From an uncultured Lachnospiraceae bacterium (GTDB taxonomy: Bacteria; Bacillota; Clostridia; Lachnospirales; Lachnospiraceae): DNA of 64,000 nt. Shown piece after piece: positions 52,639 to 62,595 of this stretch. Where the stretch lies: assembly GCA_910579275.1 (NCBI GenBank), contig CAJTTO010000007.1, positions 49,472 through 113,471 of the forward strand, written 5' to 3'. Below the pieces are notes generated by a model. The model was not told where the DNA came from. It did not search any database and saw nothing but the letters and a program-made list of their open reading frames with translations. Position 1 is the stretch's first letter. Each line of letters opens with the position of its first letter. The position numbers and the translations under genes are program-made.

Positions 52639-55600
52639 CTACTTCTTTGCTTTTCTTCTTTTCCTGTAAAATGTGACAACTGCCGTTATCAGCACTGCTG
52701 CCGACATTACCTCAATCACCATATACAGCAGGCTGTCCTCCTCATCGTAGGATGGCAGGGCAAGGCCTGTCGCGGCATATGGTTTTGCAATGGTATCTTC
52801 CGCGTCCGTTATCGCCTTTTCATGCGCTATTGTCGTGATAACTTCTTTCTTTGATGTAATCAGCACGTCGAGAAATTCGAGTTTCTGCACGTTGTTTACC
52901 TTGTCCGTGGCAGTTATGACAACATCCCGCAGCCCGTCCGCCTCATCAAGGGCAAACGTCACGATCCCGCCATTCTCCGCCAGTTCCTTCTCCGACATGG
53001 CAATCAGCGTCTCACCGTTGTCTGTCACAGTAAGGCCTGTGAGGAACATATTGTCCTTTGCATCCACGGTTACCTCCCTGCTCTTTTCATTGTATGTCAT
53101 GCCGGATTCGATGCCGTCCGCCACGATACTCGGAGCCGTCGTGTCAAGAGCGAACTCGATTTCCTTGCCCTTGATGCGGTTATCGGATGTATTCGATGCC
53201 TTGTCCTTTGAGTAAAATCCCACAGAGTAGACACCGTCTTTCGCAAAATTACCTGATTTGATACTGTATGTGTAAGACTTCCAGTTTTCTTCTTCTCCCT
53301 CCTTCGCCACTGTGTAGTCACTCCCCTGCTTCAGCGTGACCGTCTGTCCGTCCTTGCTTATCGTCACCTCACCGTACTCCAGCTCGTCTATGTTGATTTC
53401 CGTAACAGTGATTGTCGGCGCTTTTCCGATATAATAGCCACTCATAAGTTTCTGTGTGTCCGTGCTAATCCTGTAGGTTGACCCAAATCTGTTTATGGAG
53501 AAATTCAGCTCGTCCTCCGTCTCGTTTCCTGCCAAGTCCACCGCCTTGACTGTCAAGGTGTAGAAATCATCCATGTCCTGCGTGTGCTCAAAGTCCGGAT
53601 AAACCAGCTGGATTCCGTCCTTTATCGCACTCTTCTGGGCAATCCCTGCCAGCTGTCCATGGTTGGTTCCGGTAAGGATAATCTGTGTGCCCGCTTCGTC
53701 CAGATGTGCATCTGTGCATTTCAATGTCGGCGCTGCCGTTCCATTGTTCGCAGAGTTCTTGCGCACCCCGCCAAACACGATTTCCGGCGCTGACCGGTCT
53801 ATGACAAAGATTTCACCAAGGTAATCCTTTGCCGCATTATCTGCCAAATCGGCACACTTTACCTTGAATCCATAACTTCCATCCTCCATAAAGCTGATTT
53901 TCGCAGTATGTGTATCCCCAGAAGCCGTCCATCCGCTTATCGCCGGAAGCCCATTCCCTCCTGACGGATTCAATGATTCCACACTGACAAGGTTCTCCGC
54001 AAAAGCCTTGTCCTTAATCGTGATGGTTGCCGTCCGTGAATTATTGTAATACTTCCCATTCTTCACATTGTTATTGTCATAAGTTACCGAAATCTCCGGC
54101 CTTGTCGTGTCTATCACGAAACTGCCGCCATTCCCGACATTTGACTTGTTGCCTGCCATGTCCTCACATGAAAACTTGAAACTGTACGCTCCATCCTTAT
54201 CAAAGAATACATCACATGTATACTGGCTGCTGCCTGAAGCATCTGATTTTGACTTTGCCCACTTGCCGATTCGGGGTTTATCCCCATCGGACGTGATATC
54301 GAATTTCATCGTGCACTTCTCGTCAAAATTCTCATCGGTTACAATGACTTTTGCTGTCCGGAATGTATTATGGTACTTTTCGTTTACCGGGGAATCCTTG
54401 TCGTATTCTATCTCAACCGTGGGTTTTGTCAGGTCAATTACAAATTCGCCTGTCGCGGCACTTTCCCCGCTATTTCCTGCGAAATCCGTACATTTCACTT
54501 TAAAGCCATAAACTCCGTCTTTATCAAATACAATTTCTGCGGTATGTACATCTCCGCTCTGACGCCAGCCGCTTACCGCCGGAAGGGAAGATGTTCCGCC
54601 AACAGGTTCAATTTCTACTTTTTTTTCGTCGAAATTTTTTTCTGTTATTCTGATAACTGCCTTTCTTGCGTGACGGAAATATTTTTCATTTTTTGCGCCG
54701 GCATCTTCGAAGCTTACATTTATTTGAGGGGCTGTTCCGTCAATATATAATACACCGCTCATTTCTTCATTCGATCGGTTCCCTGCCATATCCATACATG
54801 AAACTTTAAAATTATAACAACCGTCCTGATTCAACTCAATCGTGCAAGTATATTCATCCTCCTTACTACCCGGCTCCCACTTATTCAATGCCACACCCGT
54901 ATTTCCGTCTATGAATGTAATTTCTACCTTTTTGGGATCAAAATTATGTTCTATTACTGATACATCTAACTTTTGATGTGATTGAAAATGCTCATTGCCC
55001 TCACCATCCACGCCTGATGAACCATTCGTATGTTTTATAAGCTTTACGATCGGCTTTGTTTTATCAATCACAAATTCACCGCTCTCAAATACCTGTTTCG
55101 CCTGATTTCCAGCCCGGTCTGCACAGGCAATGCTGAAATTATATGTCCCATCCTTTGTAAAATCGAGCTTTGCCGTATGATTATCTCCTTCTTGGTTCCA
55201 CTTCAGTTTCAAATCCTCTGAAGTTTTATCCGATCCCTCAGCCCATTGGAAGATTACTTTTTCTGAATCAAAATTTTTTTCGGTAATCGTGATTGTCGCA
55301 GTGATTGCCTTATTATAGTACTTTTCATGTGTTGACCCCGTATCAAAATCCACCTTTATAACAGGAGCCGTCGTGTCGATTGTTAACGGATCTCCACTTG
55401 ACACCGTCCTTGTGTTACCTGCTTTGTCAGTCAAAGTAACTGTAAAATCATACACACCCTCCTTGCCAAACTCAACCGGATATAGAAATTCATTTTTCTC
55501 CGTACCATAACTCCATTTTTTAATCTCTGCCCTTTCACTGCCTTCTGCCCATGTAAACACAGTGGCATCAAAGTCGGGATTTACTTCTTTCACTCGAATC

Positions 55601-57939
55601 AATGCAGATATTGGCTTGTTATGGCATTTGTCATCTCCTGTGCCTATGTACTCTATTTCCGCTTCCGGACTCGTCGTGTCAATCACAAAATATCCACTTG
55701 AATATTTGTTGATATTACCTGCCATATCCTTGCATTCTACAATACAACTATAAAGTCCGTCACTATCCAAGTTTATATCTGCCGTATGCATCTCTCCCTC
55801 GGATATCCACTCGAGGTTTGGTATATCAATTACTGTCGTTTCATCTTTTTTGTCCTCATCTTTCTTTAATATTTCAATCGCCACATTATTTTTCTCAAAA
55901 CACTTCTCCTCTATTTCAAGACTTATTTTCTTTGACGCATTGTATGAACCAGGAGAAATCCGGATTTTGCTTGTATTTCCTTCATCATTTATAATTCTGG
56001 AAAATGCTTGTATTTCAGGTTTTGTCCTGTCGATTATTATTTCTCCCGCATACTCATTTTCGTTGTATGCAATATCCCTATACATTATTGACAGCTCATG
56101 TTCTCCCTCATCTGAAAACACACATTCCGCATACTCCTTGTTATTATTTTCTGTCCCCCATGACAAATTTATATCTCCACCCACCGTCACTCTGTCTTTC
56201 TCAAAAAACAGATGATCTTTTATGTGAATGACTGCCCGAACTTTCTCATTTGCATAAATACAATCAGACATGGGAAGTTCATTGTTTCTCTCATCATAAT
56301 ATGCCACCTCTATTTCGGGTTCTTTCGTTGACACAACTACTTCTATGTTGATTTCACATGTATTTCCTGCCTTGTCAGTCACCGCCCCGGTATATTGGTA
56401 CTCTTTATCGTCCCCACTAATATCACAACTATAGGTTCCATCGTCCTCTTGTATAACAGTAAACTGTGTTGCTGTATTGTTAGCATCCTTTAATGTCACA
56501 TCTTTTATCCCAGATAAATCGGACGAAATCACAAATTTAACACTGGGATTGTTTCCCACATAATATTTTTTTCTATGCTTATCAACCATATGATCCGCAC
56601 CAGAGCTATCTTCGCAATAAACTTCCATATCAAAAGCAGGCTTAACATTGTCATAGATAATGTCAAACTCATCCAATGTAACATTTCCATCCGCATCCTC
56701 TACCTTAACAATATACGTTCTTCTACCTTGTTTTGATCCTGCTGTCTGAAACGTTATCTCCTCTGTATACTTTCCGTCACTTCCTTTTTGAATGGCATGA
56801 AATTCATCGTTTTCCGATCCGGTTACTAATTTGATCGACACCTCTTTCACACCCGACACATACCCGGCATTCTCGCCTTCCACCGCTTCATCTTTTGCTT
56901 CAATTTCTATTTTACAATTTTCATTTGTATAATATACATTTTTACCGTCCTCTGTCTCACTCGTAATTTCACTTTTATCCGAAACTCGATAAATATTTTT
57001 ACACATCGTAGGCGCAGTCATATCAAACTGTATAGCAAAACTACTTTCCGTCTTATTTCCGGCTTTATCTATGGTAAATATTTGACACTGTACTTTTTCT
57101 TTCGTACCTATTGCTGCAAAAAAATCGTCATTGAAGGTAAACTCATATGTCCCATCTGTCAGCAAAGTCAGGTCAACTGCAACCCCGTCTATCCTCATAC
57201 CGACCTCATTTATCCCAGTACTGTCGGTCGGTTTAAATTTTATTGAATCTCCCTTTTTAAATGTTTTTTTATCAGCATTTTCCTGATTCAATGCAGGAAA
57301 ATCACTATCTATTGAAATGTTTATTTCAAATTTTTCAACCACTTTCCCATCGGCATTAATGACAATGGCTTTCTTATCTTTTCCGCTTGCATCTACGTTT
57401 ATATCCAATTCATAACATCCGGCTTGATCCAGCGCTTCAACATCTTTGTCTATTTCGTTTACTCTTACGACAATCTTTTTGTTCTCCGCTCCTTCTAACT
57501 GAAAATTCATTTTCACAATACGATCTTTACAATAATATACATCATTATCATCCCTTAATACGTCGCTTAAATCCTGATTATAAAAATTCAATTCTGTAAC
57601 AGAAACATCACTTTCCGTGGATGGTTCTTCTGTCTCGGTACTTGACGTATCCGTTCCGGTACTTGGCTGGTCTGATCCTGTATCCGGATCCCCCGCTCCT
57701 GCATCTGCCGTACCGTCATCCCCGGTTCCGTCTCCCGACCTGTCCGGCGCATCCGGCTTCTCTATCAGTCCGCCCTTGTCTCCGCCAGAGCTATCCTGAT
57801 TTCCTTCTTCATCTTTGTCCGCCACAACCACTTCTCTCAAAACCTGTCTGTCCTTCGCAAAGCTGATTACGTCATTTGCACTAAATATAAGTGCGCCCGA
57901 CAATAGGAATGCAGTTACCTTCGTAAATGTGCTTCTCAT
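52639..57939 (-). CDS. large Ig-like-repeat surface protein, membrane anchored
   Basis: ATG 57939 (GAAGGAGA site) starts a 1766-aa protein. A signal peptide (MRSTFTKVTAFLLSGALIFSAND) is followed by an Asp/Ser/Thr/Gly-rich linker (about 30-120), then about ten units of about 100 residues, each beginning with a D.T.P motif (for example FVIDTTRPEISVTYDN, FVIDKTKPIVKLIK) and holding a KYYN..R.A.ITI.E.NFD core, like bacterial Ig-like domains. The C-terminus has one membrane helix and a RKRRKAKK tail; no LPXTG signal is seen. It is probably an extracellular stalk or adhesin. It shares its promoter element with the CIS operon. Confidence 0.83.
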   Translation of the reverse strand: MRSTFTKVTAFLLSGALIFSANDVISFAKDRQVLREVVVADKDEEGNQDSSGGDKGGLIEKPDAPDRSGDGTGDDGTADAGAGDPDTGSDQPSTGTDTSSTETEEPSTESDVSVTELNFYNQDLSDVLRDDNDVYYCKDRIVKMNFQLEGAENKKIVVRVNEIDKDVEALDQAGCYELDINVDASGKDKKAIVINADGKVVEKFEINISIDSDFPALNQENADKKTFKKGDSIKFKPTDSTGINEVGMRIDGVAVDLTLLTDGTYEFTFNDDFFAAIGTKEKVQCQIFTIDKAGNKTESSFAIQFDMTAPTMCKNIYRVSDKSEITSETEDGKNVYYTNENCKIEIEAKDEAVEGENAGYVSGVKEVSIKLVTGSENDEFHAIQKGSDGKYTEEITFQTAGSKQGRRTYIVKVEDADGNVTLDEFDIIYDNVKPAFDMEVYCEDSSGADHMVDKHRKKYYVGNNPSVKFVISSDLSGIKDVTLKDANNTATQFTVIQEDDGTYSCDISGDDKEYQYTGAVTDKAGNTCEINIEVVVSTKEPEIEVAYYDERNNELPMSDCIYANEKVRAVIHIKDHLFFEKDRVTVGGDINLSWGTENNNKEYAECVFSDEGEHELSIMYRDIAYNENEYAGEIIIDRTKPEIQAFSRIINDEGNTSKIRISPGSYNASKKISLEIEEKCFEKNNVAIEILKKDEDKKDETTVIDIPNLEWISEGEMHTADINLDSDGLYSCIVECKDMAGNINKYSSGYFVIDTTSPEAEIEYIGTGDDKCHNKPISALIRVKEVNPDFDATVFTWAEGSERAEIKKWSYGTEKNEFLYPVEFGKEGVYDFTVTLTDKAGNTRTVSSGDPLTIDTTAPVIKVDFDTGSTHEKYYNKAITATITITEKNFDSEKVIFQWAEGSDKTSEDLKLKWNQEGDNHTAKLDFTKDGTYNFSIACADRAGNQAKQVFESGEFVIDKTKPIVKLIKHTNGSSGVDGEGNEHFQSHQKLDVSVIEHNFDPKKVEITFIDGNTGVALNKWEPGSKEDEYTCTIELNQDGCYNFKVSCMDMAGNRSNEEMSGVLYIDGTAPQINVSFEDAGAKNEKYFRHARKAVIRITEKNFDEKKVEIEPVGGTSSLPAVSGWRQSGDVHTAEIVFDKDGVYGFKVKCTDFAGNSGESAATGEFVIDLTKPTVEIEYDKDSPVNEKYHNTFRTAKVIVTDENFDEKCTMKFDITSDGDKPRIGKWAKSKSDASGSSQYTCDVFFDKDGAYSFKFSCEDMAGNKSNVGNGGSFVIDTTRPEISVTYDNNNVKNGKYYNNSRTATITIKDKAFAENLVSVESLNPSGGNGLPAISGWTASGDTHTAKISFMEDGSYGFKVKCADLADNAAKDYLGEIFVIDRSAPEIVFGGVRKNSANNGTAAPTLKCTDAHLDEAGTQIILTGTNHGQLAGIAQKSAIKDGIQLVYPDFEHTQDMDDFYTLTVKAVDLAGNETEDELNFSINRFGSTYRISTDTQKLMSGYYIGKAPTITVTEINIDELEYGEVTISKDGQTVTLKQGSDYTVAKEGEEENWKSYTYSIKSGNFAKDGVYSVGFYSKDKASNTSDNRIKGKEIEFALDTTAPSIVADGIESGMTYNEKSREVTVDAKDNMFLTGLTVTDNGETLIAMSEKELAENGGIVTFALDEADGLRDVVITATDKVNNVQKLEFLDVLITSKKEVITTIAHEKAITDAEDTIAKPYAATGLALPSYDEEDSLLYMVIEVMSAAVLITAVVTFYRKRRKAKK

Positions 57940-58012
57940 TGCATATCTCCTTCTCTTTAGAAAGTGCACCAATCTCATACACCAATACACCGATCACTAT
58001 TTAAACATTTCA

Positions 58013-58092
58013 ACTATACAATGCATGAAACACTTTGTAAATGGAGCTATAGTTCCTGTTTTGGCACATTCCGGAACTATAGTTCCTGTTTT
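58013..58092 (-). promoter_or_regulatory. operator-promoter of the surface-protein gene, shared with 32444-32513
   Basis: In the minus direction: AAAACAGGAACTATAGTTCC (58092-58073), then 9 bases, AAAACAGGAACTATAGCTCC (58063-58044), an intervening 2 bases, TTTACA as -35 (58041-58036), 17 bases, TATAGT as -10 (58018-58013). The two copies are 29 bases apart, three helical turns. GGAACTATAGTTCC (58073-58086) is a perfect palindrome. Layout and spacing match the element before the kinase operon. Confidence 0.8.
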
Positions 58093-58162
58093 AATAAATA
58101 TTTAATTTTATTTTTATATATTTTTTATAGTTTTTTTTCCTCTTTCACATATCAAATTAAGC

Positions 58163-58290
58163 GTGCAGCTTTAGCTGCATATTTCCTTTCCGCGTCCATA
58201 TGCAATCGAGTAGAGAAGATTTATCTTCTCCCTACTCGCCGCGCGGGGTGCGTGCAGCAACGCTGCTAATTTCCCTACGCACCCCTGCGC
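58163..58290. repeat. cluster of three strong hairpins
   Basis: TGCAGCT/AGCTGCA (58164-58179); GAGTAG..AGAAGAT/ATCTTCT..CTACTC (58208-58236); and GCGCGGGGTGCGT with ACGCACCCC..GCGC (58241-58290), containing an inner GCAGC/GCTGC stem. The CGCCGCGCGGGG core resembles intergenic palindromic repeats I recall in Lachnospiraceae genomes. No gene. It may be a dispersed repeat or a structured RNA between the surface gene's promoter and rqcH's terminator. Confidence 0.5.
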
Positions 58291-58322
58291 ATAAAAAAGA
58301 ACCACCGCATCCGATGGTTCTT
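58291..58322 (-). terminator. rho-independent terminator after rqcH
   Basis: In the minus direction the arms AAGAACCA (58322-58315) and TGGTTCTT (58304-58297) enclose 10 bases and are followed by a T-run (58297-58293). It lies 16 bases after the rqcH stop. Confidence 0.8.
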
Positions 58323-58337
58323 CTCATCCTTATTCAG

Positions 58338-60089
58338 TTATTTCATCCTGTCATCCTCAACCAGTGCAATGCCCGAAATATCCGAGTCAATCACAAGCGA
58401 GTAATTGGTGTAATACACAACAAACCCTGGCTTTGAACCGTTTGGCTTCTTGACATTTTTTTTCTGCGTATAGTCGATTTCCACCTTTTCCTGTCCCCTT
58501 GCCTGAGAATAATGTGCCGCAAGCTTTCCAGCCTCCTCAAAAACCCTGTCCGGAAGCTCCTCACCGTTTGCTTTCACAACGACATGTGAACCCGGTATGC
58601 CTTTCGTATGAAACCACCAGTCATTTCCAGTCGCAAACCGGAACGTAAGCTCTTCGTTCTGGTAATTATTTTTTCCTACATAGATATGGTATCCATCACT
58701 GCTGATATAGTGAAACGGCCTGCTGGTTATCTTCTCGCGCTTTGCGCCGCCTTTGCGTCTGATATACCCGCTTTCTATCAGTTCTTCCTTAATCTGCACC
58801 AAATCTTCTTCTTTTAGCGCGATATCCAGTGCCGTACTGACGGAAGCCAGATGGTCAATTTCCTCTTTTGTCTCTTTCGTGAGCGTCGTCAATGCCTCGC
58901 AGGTACGTTTTAGTTTCTGGTATTTGTCAAAATATTTCTTTGCATTCTCTCCCGCGGAAAGCATCGGATCCAACGGAATCGTTATCATCCGGTTATCATA
59001 GTAATTCAGCGCTTCCATTGATTTTGCACCGGTCTCGACACCATAGCCATATGCATTCAGCAGCTCCCCATAGACCCTGTACTTTTCCTTTTTCCCTGTG
59101 TCCTCAAGCTGTTTTATCTGAAGATCATACTTTTTGACATTCCGCTCAAGCGCAGTCTGCACAATCCTGCGCAAATCCACGGAACGCTGCCGGATGCGCG
59201 TGATGGTGTTTTTTTCCGCATAGTAAAACTCCAAAAGCTCCGATATATGTTCGAAATCCCGCGTATCAGCTTTCGCATACGAATTTAACCGCACGGCTGC
59301 GTACTCAGCCGGCTGATTATTTTCATATACGACATTGAAACAGAAATTTCTGTTTTTGATATCTTCCGAAAGCTCCCAAAGTGCAGTGGTCAGCCTGCGA
59401 AGCTCATCTGTTCCAAGCTCCGCTGACGACTGGTCGGAATCCACGCCCGCCCTGTAGCATAACTCATGCGCTATGCACGGCGATATCCCTGTAAATCCGG
59501 TATACACCGCCTTAAACACCGGCATCCCTTTGGATTTTAAAACAGACGCAATCTCGTCCTGCGAACATTCCAGCAGCTCTGCCTTATCCTGCGTCTTCGG
59601 CACAAAATAGGTGCGTCCCGGCAAAACCTCCCTGACAGAACTCACCATGCCGGAAACATGTTTGATGCTGTCGATTACCATATCATTGTCGTCGCAGAAT
59701 ATGATATTACTGTGTTTTCCCATCAGCTCTATAATCAGGTATTTTCTGCACAAGTCCCCCAGCTCGTTGAGATGCTCCAATTCGAAACGCACAATGCGTT
59801 CCAGTCCGGGCTGCGTCACTGACACAATGCGCGCATTCTGCAGATGCTTTCGCAGCAGCATACAGAAGTTAGGCGCTGTCATCGGACTTGTCTTGTTCTT
59901 TTCCGTCAGATACAGCAGTGGAAGGGAGGCATCTGCCGACATCAGCACCCTCGCCTGCCCACAGCTTCCCTTTATAGTCAAGAGTAGCTCATCCTTCTCA
60001 GGCTGAGCTATCTTGTATATCCTGTTTCCAGTTAATTTATCCTTTAGTTCACTGACAATCCCTGCGATTGTCACTCCGTCAAATGCCAT
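58338..60089 (-). CDS. rqcH: NFACT-family RqcH, ribosome quality control factor
   Basis: A 583-aa protein with NFACT-N (MAFDGVTIAGIVSEL, KHLQNARI, GKHSNIIF), the coiled-coil middle (NAKKYFDKYQKLKRTCEAL) and NFACT-R (GNDWWFHTKGIPGSHVVVK, ALVEDDRMK end). RqcH binds stalled 50S-peptidyl-tRNA complexes and adds Ala tails. Older names call the family fibronectin-binding proteins. Length is normal for the family. Confidence 0.93.
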   Translation of the reverse strand: MAFDGVTIAGIVSELKDKLTGNRIYKIAQPEKDELLLTIKGSCGQARVLMSADASLPLLYLTEKNKTSPMTAPNFCMLLRKHLQNARIVSVTQPGLERIVRFELEHLNELGDLCRKYLIIELMGKHSNIIFCDDNDMVIDSIKHVSGMVSSVREVLPGRTYFVPKTQDKAELLECSQDEIASVLKSKGMPVFKAVYTGFTGISPCIAHELCYRAGVDSDQSSAELGTDELRRLTTALWELSEDIKNRNFCFNVVYENNQPAEYAAVRLNSYAKADTRDFEHISELLEFYYAEKNTITRIRQRSVDLRRIVQTALERNVKKYDLQIKQLEDTGKKEKYRVYGELLNAYGYGVETGAKSMEALNYYDNRMITIPLDPMLSAGENAKKYFDKYQKLKRTCEALTTLTKETKEEIDHLASVSTALDIALKEEDLVQIKEELIESGYIRRKGGAKREKITSRPFHYISSDGYHIYVGKNNYQNEELTFRFATGNDWWFHTKGIPGSHVVVKANGEELPDRVFEEAGKLAAHYSQARGQEKVEIDYTQKKNVKKPNGSKPGFVVYYTNYSLVIDSDISGIALVEDDRMK

Positions 60090-60117
60090 TATTTTGTCCT
60101 GCCTATATGTTTCCCGC

Positions 60118-61566
60118 TTACCCTATCATCCAGTCATACATCTCCTGATATTTCAGCGCCGATACACCCCACGAATAGTCAACCTTCATGGCTCTGTCCA
60201 CAATCTTGTTCCACTCACGCTTTCTGTCATAGTATACCTGCTCCGCGTACCGGATTGTGTTGAGCATTTCATGTGCATTATAATTCGTAAAGCTAAATCC
60301 TGTGCCCTTGTTCTCGTATTCATTATACGGCTCCACTGTGTCCTTGAGTCCGCCCGTCTCCCGCACAATGGGAACAGTGCCATACCGCAGCGACATCAGC
60401 TGGCTCAGCCCGCATGGCTCAAACAGCGAGGGCATGAGAAAAGCGTCACATGCAGCGTAGATCCTGTGGGACAATTCCTCCGAATAGTATATGTTTGCAG
60501 AAACCTTGCCATGGTATTTCCAGTCAAAATGGCGGAACATATTCTCATAGCGTTCCTCGCCCGTCCCAAGAACCACAAGCTGTACATCATCCTTGCTGCA
60601 CATCTCATCCATAATGTATGCAACGAGATCCATTCCTTTCTGATCCGTGAGGCGCGACACAATACCGAGCAGCATTTTTTTGTCATTTTCTTCCAGACCA
60701 AGCTGTCTCTGCAGCTCCCTCTTATTCTTGATCTTCTCTTTTCTAAAGTTTGAGGCATTGTAATGATGCAAAATAAACTGATCCGTGTCCGGATTATATT
60801 CATTGTAATCTATGCCGTTTACGATTCCGCGCAGATCATGCGTTCTCGCCGTGAGGAGACCATTCAGCTTCTCGCCGTAAAAGTCTGTCTTTATCTCCTC
60901 TGCGTAAGTCGCACTTACTGTCGTAATTGCGTCCGCATAGGTAAGTCCACCCTTTAACAGGTTGCCGTCTTTGAAATAGCCGAGTTTGTCAGGTGAAAAG
61001 AAAGATCCGTCAAGACCGGTGATGCCCTGAACCGTCTTGATATCATATATGCCCTGAAACTTCAGGTTATGGATCGTCATAATTGTCTTTATGCCCCTGT
61101 AAAACTCACCCTGCGCAAACCGCTCCTTCAAATAAACCGGAATGATGGCTGTCTGCCAGTCATGGCAGTGCACGATATCAGGATGGAATCCCACAACAGG
61201 CAGGATGGACAATGCCGCCTTTGAGAAAAATACAAACTTTGTTATTTCGCTGACATGGTCATCACTGTATGGCTTAAAGCCTCCAAACATCTTCTCATTG
61301 TCTATAAAGTAATAAGTGATGCCGTCAAACTGTGCCTCGAGTACACCCACATACTCGCTCTGTCCCATAAAGTCCAAATAAAAGTGAGTTCTGTACTGCA
61401 TCATTGATTTCATATTATCTGACATGCACATATATTTAGGCAATATTACCCTTGCATCAAAATACCTCTTGTCATAGTACTTCGGAAGTGATCCCACAAC
61501 ATCCGCGAGACCTCCTGTTTTAATAAATGGTACACCCTCTGAAGCCACAAATAAAATATTCTTCAT
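60118..61566 (-). CDS. glgA: glycogen synthase (GT5)
   Basis: ATG 61566 with GGG 10 nt before is preferred to the TTG at 61575. The 482-aa protein has the ADP-glucose binding KTGGLADVVGSLP, HCHDWQTAIIP, the catalytic-cleft region and C-terminal SLFEPCGLSQL..MRYG-type motif (seen as SLFEPCGLSQLMSLRYG). It elongates alpha-1,4-glucan in glycogen synthesis. Family length is usual. Confidence 0.94.
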   Translation of the reverse strand: MKNILFVASEGVPFIKTGGLADVVGSLPKYYDKRYFDARVILPKYMCMSDNMKSMMQYRTHFYLDFMGQSEYVGVLEAQFDGITYYFIDNEKMFGGFKPYSDDHVSEITKFVFFSKAALSILPVVGFHPDIVHCHDWQTAIIPVYLKERFAQGEFYRGIKTIMTIHNLKFQGIYDIKTVQGITGLDGSFFSPDKLGYFKDGNLLKGGLTYADAITTVSATYAEEIKTDFYGEKLNGLLTARTHDLRGIVNGIDYNEYNPDTDQFILHHYNASNFRKEKIKNKRELQRQLGLEENDKKMLLGIVSRLTDQKGMDLVAYIMDEMCSKDDVQLVVLGTGEERYENMFRHFDWKYHGKVSANIYYSEELSHRIYAACDAFLMPSLFEPCGLSQLMSLRYGTVPIVRETGGLKDTVEPYNEYENKGTGFSFTNYNAHEMLNTIRYAEQVYYDRKREWNKIVDRAMKVDYSWGVSALKYQEMYDWMIG

Positions 61567-61669
61567 ACTATCCAATCCCTTTCCTCACTATTCCGAGTGT
61601 TATCAAATTCATCCGCACCTGTCCGGTCTTTGATTTGTCCGGTGCCAGACAGCTGCTGACCCTCAATTA

Positions 61670-61699
61670 ATTATACACCAACCGCAACAGGAATGTAAA
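61670..61699 (-). promoter_or_regulatory. promoter upstream of glgA or of its own transcript
   Basis: In the minus direction TTTACA (61699-61694), 18 bases, TATAAT (61675-61670). The first gene downstream is glgA. The flanking sequence 61567-61712 holds no gene. Confidence 0.6.
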
Positions 61700-61712
61700 G
61701 GAATTTGTCCGA

Positions 61713-62258
61713 TTATGCCCTGTAATGAAGTCTGATTTTGTCAGCTATCAGCGCAATGAACTCAGAATTGGTCGGCTTGCCTTTTCCGATATTGATGGTA
61801 TAACCGAAAAGCGAGTCAAGCGTCTCCATCTTCCCCCTGCTCCATGCCACCTCTATCGCATGCCTTATGGCACGCTCGACACGGCTAGGCGTTGTCTGGT
61901 ACTTCTTTGCGATGGACGGATACAGTATCTTGGTGATGGAATTGAGCATCTCTATATCCTCCACCGACATCATAATCGCTTCACGCAGATACTGGTACCC
62001 TTTAATATGGGCAGGTACGCCAATCTCATGAATCATTTCCGTCACATCTTTTTCAAGATCATGTGTGTTCGCACCGGAATTCAATTCCGTTCTGTTGTCC
62101 GCCTGCTTTCCCGTCAAACTACCGTCACTTCCTGCAAGCTTTGTGCCTGCCGGGACTGTGATCATTATCTGGAATTCTTTATCCTTTGTCAATAAGTCGC
62201 TGAGAATCCTGAATATCTTCTCATTATCCTGCTGTGTCATTACGTTTAACTGTTCCAT
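61713..62258 (-). CDS. Spo0A C-terminal-domain regulator
   Basis: ATG 62258 follows GGAGGAGA. The 181-aa protein lacks a receiver domain but ends with a near-typical Spo0A DNA-binding domain: EIGVPAHIKGYQYLREAI, ILYPSIAKKYQTTPSRVERAIRHAIEVAW and PTNSEFIALIADKIRL. The N-terminal 75 residues are a variable region. Probably a transcription factor related to Spo0A that is not controlled by phosphorelay through a receiver. Confidence 0.9.
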   Translation of the reverse strand: MEQLNVMTQQDNEKIFRILSDLLTKDKEFQIMITVPAGTKLAGSDGSLTGKQADNRTELNSGANTHDLEKDVTEMIHEIGVPAHIKGYQYLREAIMMSVEDIEMLNSITKILYPSIAKKYQTTPSRVERAIRHAIEVAWSRGKMETLDSLFGYTINIGKGKPTNSEFIALIADKIRLHYRA

Positions 62259-62426
62259 ATCTTCTCCTCCATTCAAATGTCATGTACTCGCAAAATCCAC
62301 AGAGTACTCTGTTAACTGCCAAATGCCAACAGTCACGTCTCCCAATCATAATCTGTTTTAAGAATCTGCAAAACATTACTCCCAATTACGTTTCCCTACA
62401 AATTCTATCATGATTTGGCAATGTCA

Positions 62427-62456
62427 ATTATATAAGATTGTCAATTTATCTTGCAA
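62427..62456 (-). promoter_or_regulatory. promoter of the Spo0A-C-domain gene
   Basis: In the minus direction TTGCAA (62456-62451), 18 bases, TATAAT (62432-62427), giving a leader of about 160 bases before ATG 62258. The 319-base gap 62277-62595 shows no gene otherwise. Confidence 0.5.
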
Positions 62457-62595
62457 CACTTACTTATCGCACAATTTGCGCATTATATACACCATCTGCC
62501 AAAATATACCAAATTCCGCTCAAAAGCCGTAAAAATAGCTGTTTTTTATTGTTGAAAGAACCAATTTTTTCATGTAAAAATTCTCGTTTTTTTTA

